From NCBI GenBank assembly GCA_947476855.1, contig CANJSR010000051.1:1-15983 (forward strand): a DNA stretch of 15,983 nucleotides, given 5' to 3'. The notes below the pieces were generated by a model that made no database searches, was not told the DNA's origin, and saw nothing but the letters and a program-made list of their open reading frames with translations. The first letter of the stretch is position 1, and the number at the start of each line of letters is the position of its first letter. Of this stretch, positions 14,329 to 15,983 are shown piece after piece. The DNA comes from Acetobacteraceae bacterium. Lineage in GTDB: Bacteria; Pseudomonadota; Alphaproteobacteria; Acetobacterales; Acetobacteraceae. Both the position numbers and the translations under genes were made by a program.

Positions 14329-15297
14329 ATGTTGACCCGCCGTAGCCTTGTCGCCGCTTCCGCCACCTTGCCGTTTGCCGGGGCGGCGATGGCGCAGGAT
14401 TATCCTCGCCGTCCGATTCAGATGATCGTGGCGTTCCCCGCGGGCGGCGGCACCGATGTCGGCGCCCGCGTGCTGGCCTCGATCGCCGAGAAGGCAATGG
14501 GCCAGCCGATTCTGGTCGTGAACAAGACCGGCGCCGGCGGGCAGGTCGGCTGGACCGAGGCGTCGCGCGCGCGGCCCGACGGCTATACGCTTGCGTTCAT
14601 CAATCTGCCGGGGCTGAACACGATCATCCTCGATCCGTCGCGGCAGGCACTGTTCAACCTGGACAGCTTCGTCCCGGTGATCAACCAGGTGATCGACTCG
14701 GGCATCATCTGGGTGAAGGCCGACAGCCCCTACAAGACGCTGGCCGACCTGATCGAGGCGGCGCGCAAGGCCCCCGGCAAGATCAGCGTCTGCACGACGG
14801 GCATCCTGAGCGATGACCATCTGGCGATCCTGATGCTGCAGGACGCGGCGAAGGTCGAGTTCCGCATCGTCCATTTCGACGGCGGGGCGCAGCAGCTGAC
14901 CGCTCTGCTGGGCGGGCATGTCGAGGTCGCGTTCGACAATGTCGGCGGCGGCGCGGTGAAGCGGATGCAGTCGGGCGACGTGCGGACGCTGGCGGTGATG
15001 GACACGGAACGGTCCAAGTTCATGCCGAACGTGCCGACGATGGTGGAGCTGGGCTATCCGTCAGTGATCTCGTCGTCCAGCCGTGGCGTCGCGGTGCCCA
15101 AGGGCACGCCTCCGGCCGCGATCAAGGTGATCGAGACCGCCTTCGCCAAGGCGATGTCCGACCCCGAGCACGTGAAGAAGCTGGAGGACGCGGGCCTGGC
15201 CATCAAGGTGATGGTGGGTGAGGAATACGCGAAGTACTACCGCGACCTGCACGCCACGGCGGCGAAGTATACGGAATGGGCGTTGAAGCAGCGGTAA
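14329..15297 (+). CDS. tctC: TctC/Bug-family periplasmic solute-binding protein
   Basis: 322 residues. The signal peptide is 1-22 with probable cleavage AMA|QDYP; R4-R5 in LTRRSLVAA gives it a Tat-like look, though it could be Sec. The mature protein is a Bug-type bilobed binding protein: FPAGGGTDVGAR (36-47) near the ligand site, then VVNKTGAGGQVGW, RPDGYTLAFIN, and VPKGTPPAAI in the second lobe. It would capture a carboxylate in the periplasm and hand it to TctA/TctB. AAGGA lies about 8 nt before the ATG and 16 bp separate it from tctA, so it is the third gene of the operon. A T5 tract (15345-15349) follows without a clear hairpin before it. Confidence 0.94.
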   Translation: MLTRRSLVAASATLPFAGAAMAQDYPRRPIQMIVAFPAGGGTDVGARVLASIAEKAMGQPILVVNKTGAGGQVGWTEASRARPDGYTLAFINLPGLNTIILDPSRQALFNLDSFVPVINQVIDSGIIWVKADSPYKTLADLIEAARKAPGKISVCTTGILSDDHLAILMLQDAAKVEFRIVHFDGGAQQLTALLGGHVEVAFDNVGGGAVKRMQSGDVRTLAVMDTERSKFMPNVPTMVELGYPSVISSSSRGVAVPKGTPPAAIKVIETAFAKAMSDPEHVKKLEDAGLAIKVMVGEEYAKYYRDLHATAAKYTEWALKQR

Positions 15298-15350
15298 AGG
15301 CGGTAGGGCGGGCTGCTCCCACCTGAGCTTGCGTGTTCCTGGGCCTTTTT

Positions 15351-15431
15351 CCGTCATCCCCGCGCTTGTCGCGGGGACCATCCCCAGCACCCTGCCGCGA
15401 TCGGTCCCCGCGACAGGCGCGGGGATGACGG
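15351..15431. repeat. REPIN-like nested palindrome
   Basis: Two 29-bp arms (15351-15379 and 15403-15431) are reverse complements with one mismatch, around a 23-nt centre. Each arm contains its own hairpin: CCCCGCG-CTTGT-CGCGGGG in the left and CCCCGCG-ACAGG-CGCGGGG in the right. The ends read CCGTCATC / GATGACGG. This is the layout of a paired REP element (REPIN) or a small MITE. I recall similar sequences dispersed in alphaproteobacterial genomes; copy number in this genome cannot be seen here. It sits between tctC and proA and could also act as a transcription barrier. Confidence 0.85.
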
Positions 15432-15497
15432 ATGAGGAGGATCCCCTGGAATCCCGGCCTGTTTCCAGGCAGAATGGCGGTCCCCGAGGACCAGGCC

Positions 15498-15983
15498 ATG
15501 CATATCGACACCGACGCCACCCAGCACCTGCAACGCGCCGCGCTCGCCGCCAAGGACGCCTCCCGCGTTCTGGCCCGCACCGACGCCGCCACCCGTGACG
15601 CCGCCCTGCGCGTCATGGCCCAGGCGTTGCGGGACGCGGCGCCAGCGATCCTGGCCGCCAATGCCGCCGACCTCGCCGCGTTCTCCGGCACCAACGCCTT
15701 CCGCGACCGCCTGATGCTGAATGAAGCCCGGGTCGAGGCGATGGCCAAGGGTCTCGAAGACGTCGCCGCCCTGCCGGACCCGCTCGGCCGAGTCCTCGCG
15801 GACTGGACCCGGCCGAACGGCCTGCACATCAAGCGGATCGCCACCCCCATCGGCGTGATCGGCATGATCTATGAGAGCCGGCCGAACGTCGGCGCCGATG
15901 CCTCCGCCCTGTGCCTGAAATCCGGCAACGCCGTGATCCTGCGCGGCGGGTCGGAGAGCACGAACAGCGCCCGCGCCATCAAC
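15498..15983 (+). CDS. proA: Gamma-glutamyl phosphate reductase, N-terminal part (cut by window edge)
   Basis: 162 codons are visible of a protein usually about 415-430 residues. ProA reduces gamma-glutamyl phosphate to glutamate semialdehyde with NADPH, the second step of proline synthesis, in the cytoplasm. The hallmark block [19 protein letters not shown] followed by [17 protein letters not shown] is unmistakable; relatives usually have T where G stands in PNVGADA. The catalytic cysteine lies beyond the window. Start ATG 15498 has GAGG about 8 nt upstream. Its nearest upstream neighbour is the REPIN-like palindrome, 66 bp away, so its promoter is probably in or after that element. Confidence 0.95.
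   Translation, partial: MHIDTDATQHLQRAALAAKDASRVLARTDAATRDAALRVMAQALRDAAPAILAANAADLAAFSGTNAFRDRLMLNEARVEAMAKGLEDVAALPDPLGRVLADWTRPNGLHIKRIATPIGVIGMIYESRPNVGADASALCLKSGNAVILRGGSESTNSARAIN

Noticed and set aside
13134..14366. 410-codon minus-strand frame opposite tctA (and a similar plus-strand frame opposite the hydroxy-acid oxidase at 2152-3435)
   Set aside because: Both are mirror images of firmly identified genes and show the composition bias of antisense frames.
15351..15431. CRISPR-like repeat array
   Set aside because: There are only two arms in inverted, not direct, orientation with no spacer series; it is a palindrome. No cas gene is present.

Overview
The window is high-GC DNA with dense genes, short intergenic gaps and long open frames on both strands. 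It carries a tripartite tricarboxylate transporter set (tctB-tctA-tctC, with a Bug-type binding protein), SlyB, ProA and an intergenic palindrome beginning CCGTCATCCCCGCG, a type I associate with alphaproteobacteria. Together these suggest an alphaproteobacterium, perhaps Rhodospirillales/Acetobacteraceae. That assignment is inference; no rRNA or other phylogenetic marker is present.

Left part (1-5702): a zinc alcohol dehydrogenase (minus strand, cut by the window edge) diverges from a SAM-dependent methyltransferase (plus). The methyltransferase converges, across a hairpin, on an FMN-dependent alpha-hydroxy-acid oxidase (minus). An MFS transporter lies just upstream of the oxidase and is probably co-transcribed with it. 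A near-perfect intrinsic terminator separates the MFS gene from a GT4 glycosyltransferase (minus).

Middle part (5703-11683): the glycosyltransferase diverges from a full-length ABC exporter half-transporter (plus). The exporter converges, with a 10 bp gap, on a MarR-GNAT fusion regulator (minus) whose upstream region holds a perfect 7-3-7 inverted repeat. Upstream of that is a terminator-like hairpin and an IlvD/Edd-family sugar-acid dehydratase (minus). The 333 bp between the dehydratase and the next gene holds a hairpin and two imperfect copies of an unexplained 50-60 bp element. These sit in front of a SlyB-like lipoprotein with an unusual Pro/Ala/Thr-rich tail of about 105 residues.

Right part (11684-15983): a small VOC-fold protein (minus) diverges from tctB-tctA-tctC, a complete secondary uptake system for an organic acid. 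A REPIN-like nested palindrome follows, then the 5' end of proA (proline biosynthesis), cut by the window edge.

The dehydratase, hydroxy-acid oxidase, dehydrogenase, MFS and TTT transporters fit uptake and oxidation of sugar acids or hydroxy acids. They are scattered over separate transcription units, so a single pathway is not demonstrated. I see no CRISPR array, insertion sequence, phage gene, tRNA/rRNA or recognisable defence system. The least explained sequences are the duplicated element upstream of slyB, the MarR-GNAT gene with its palindrome, the slyB tail and the palindrome before proA.
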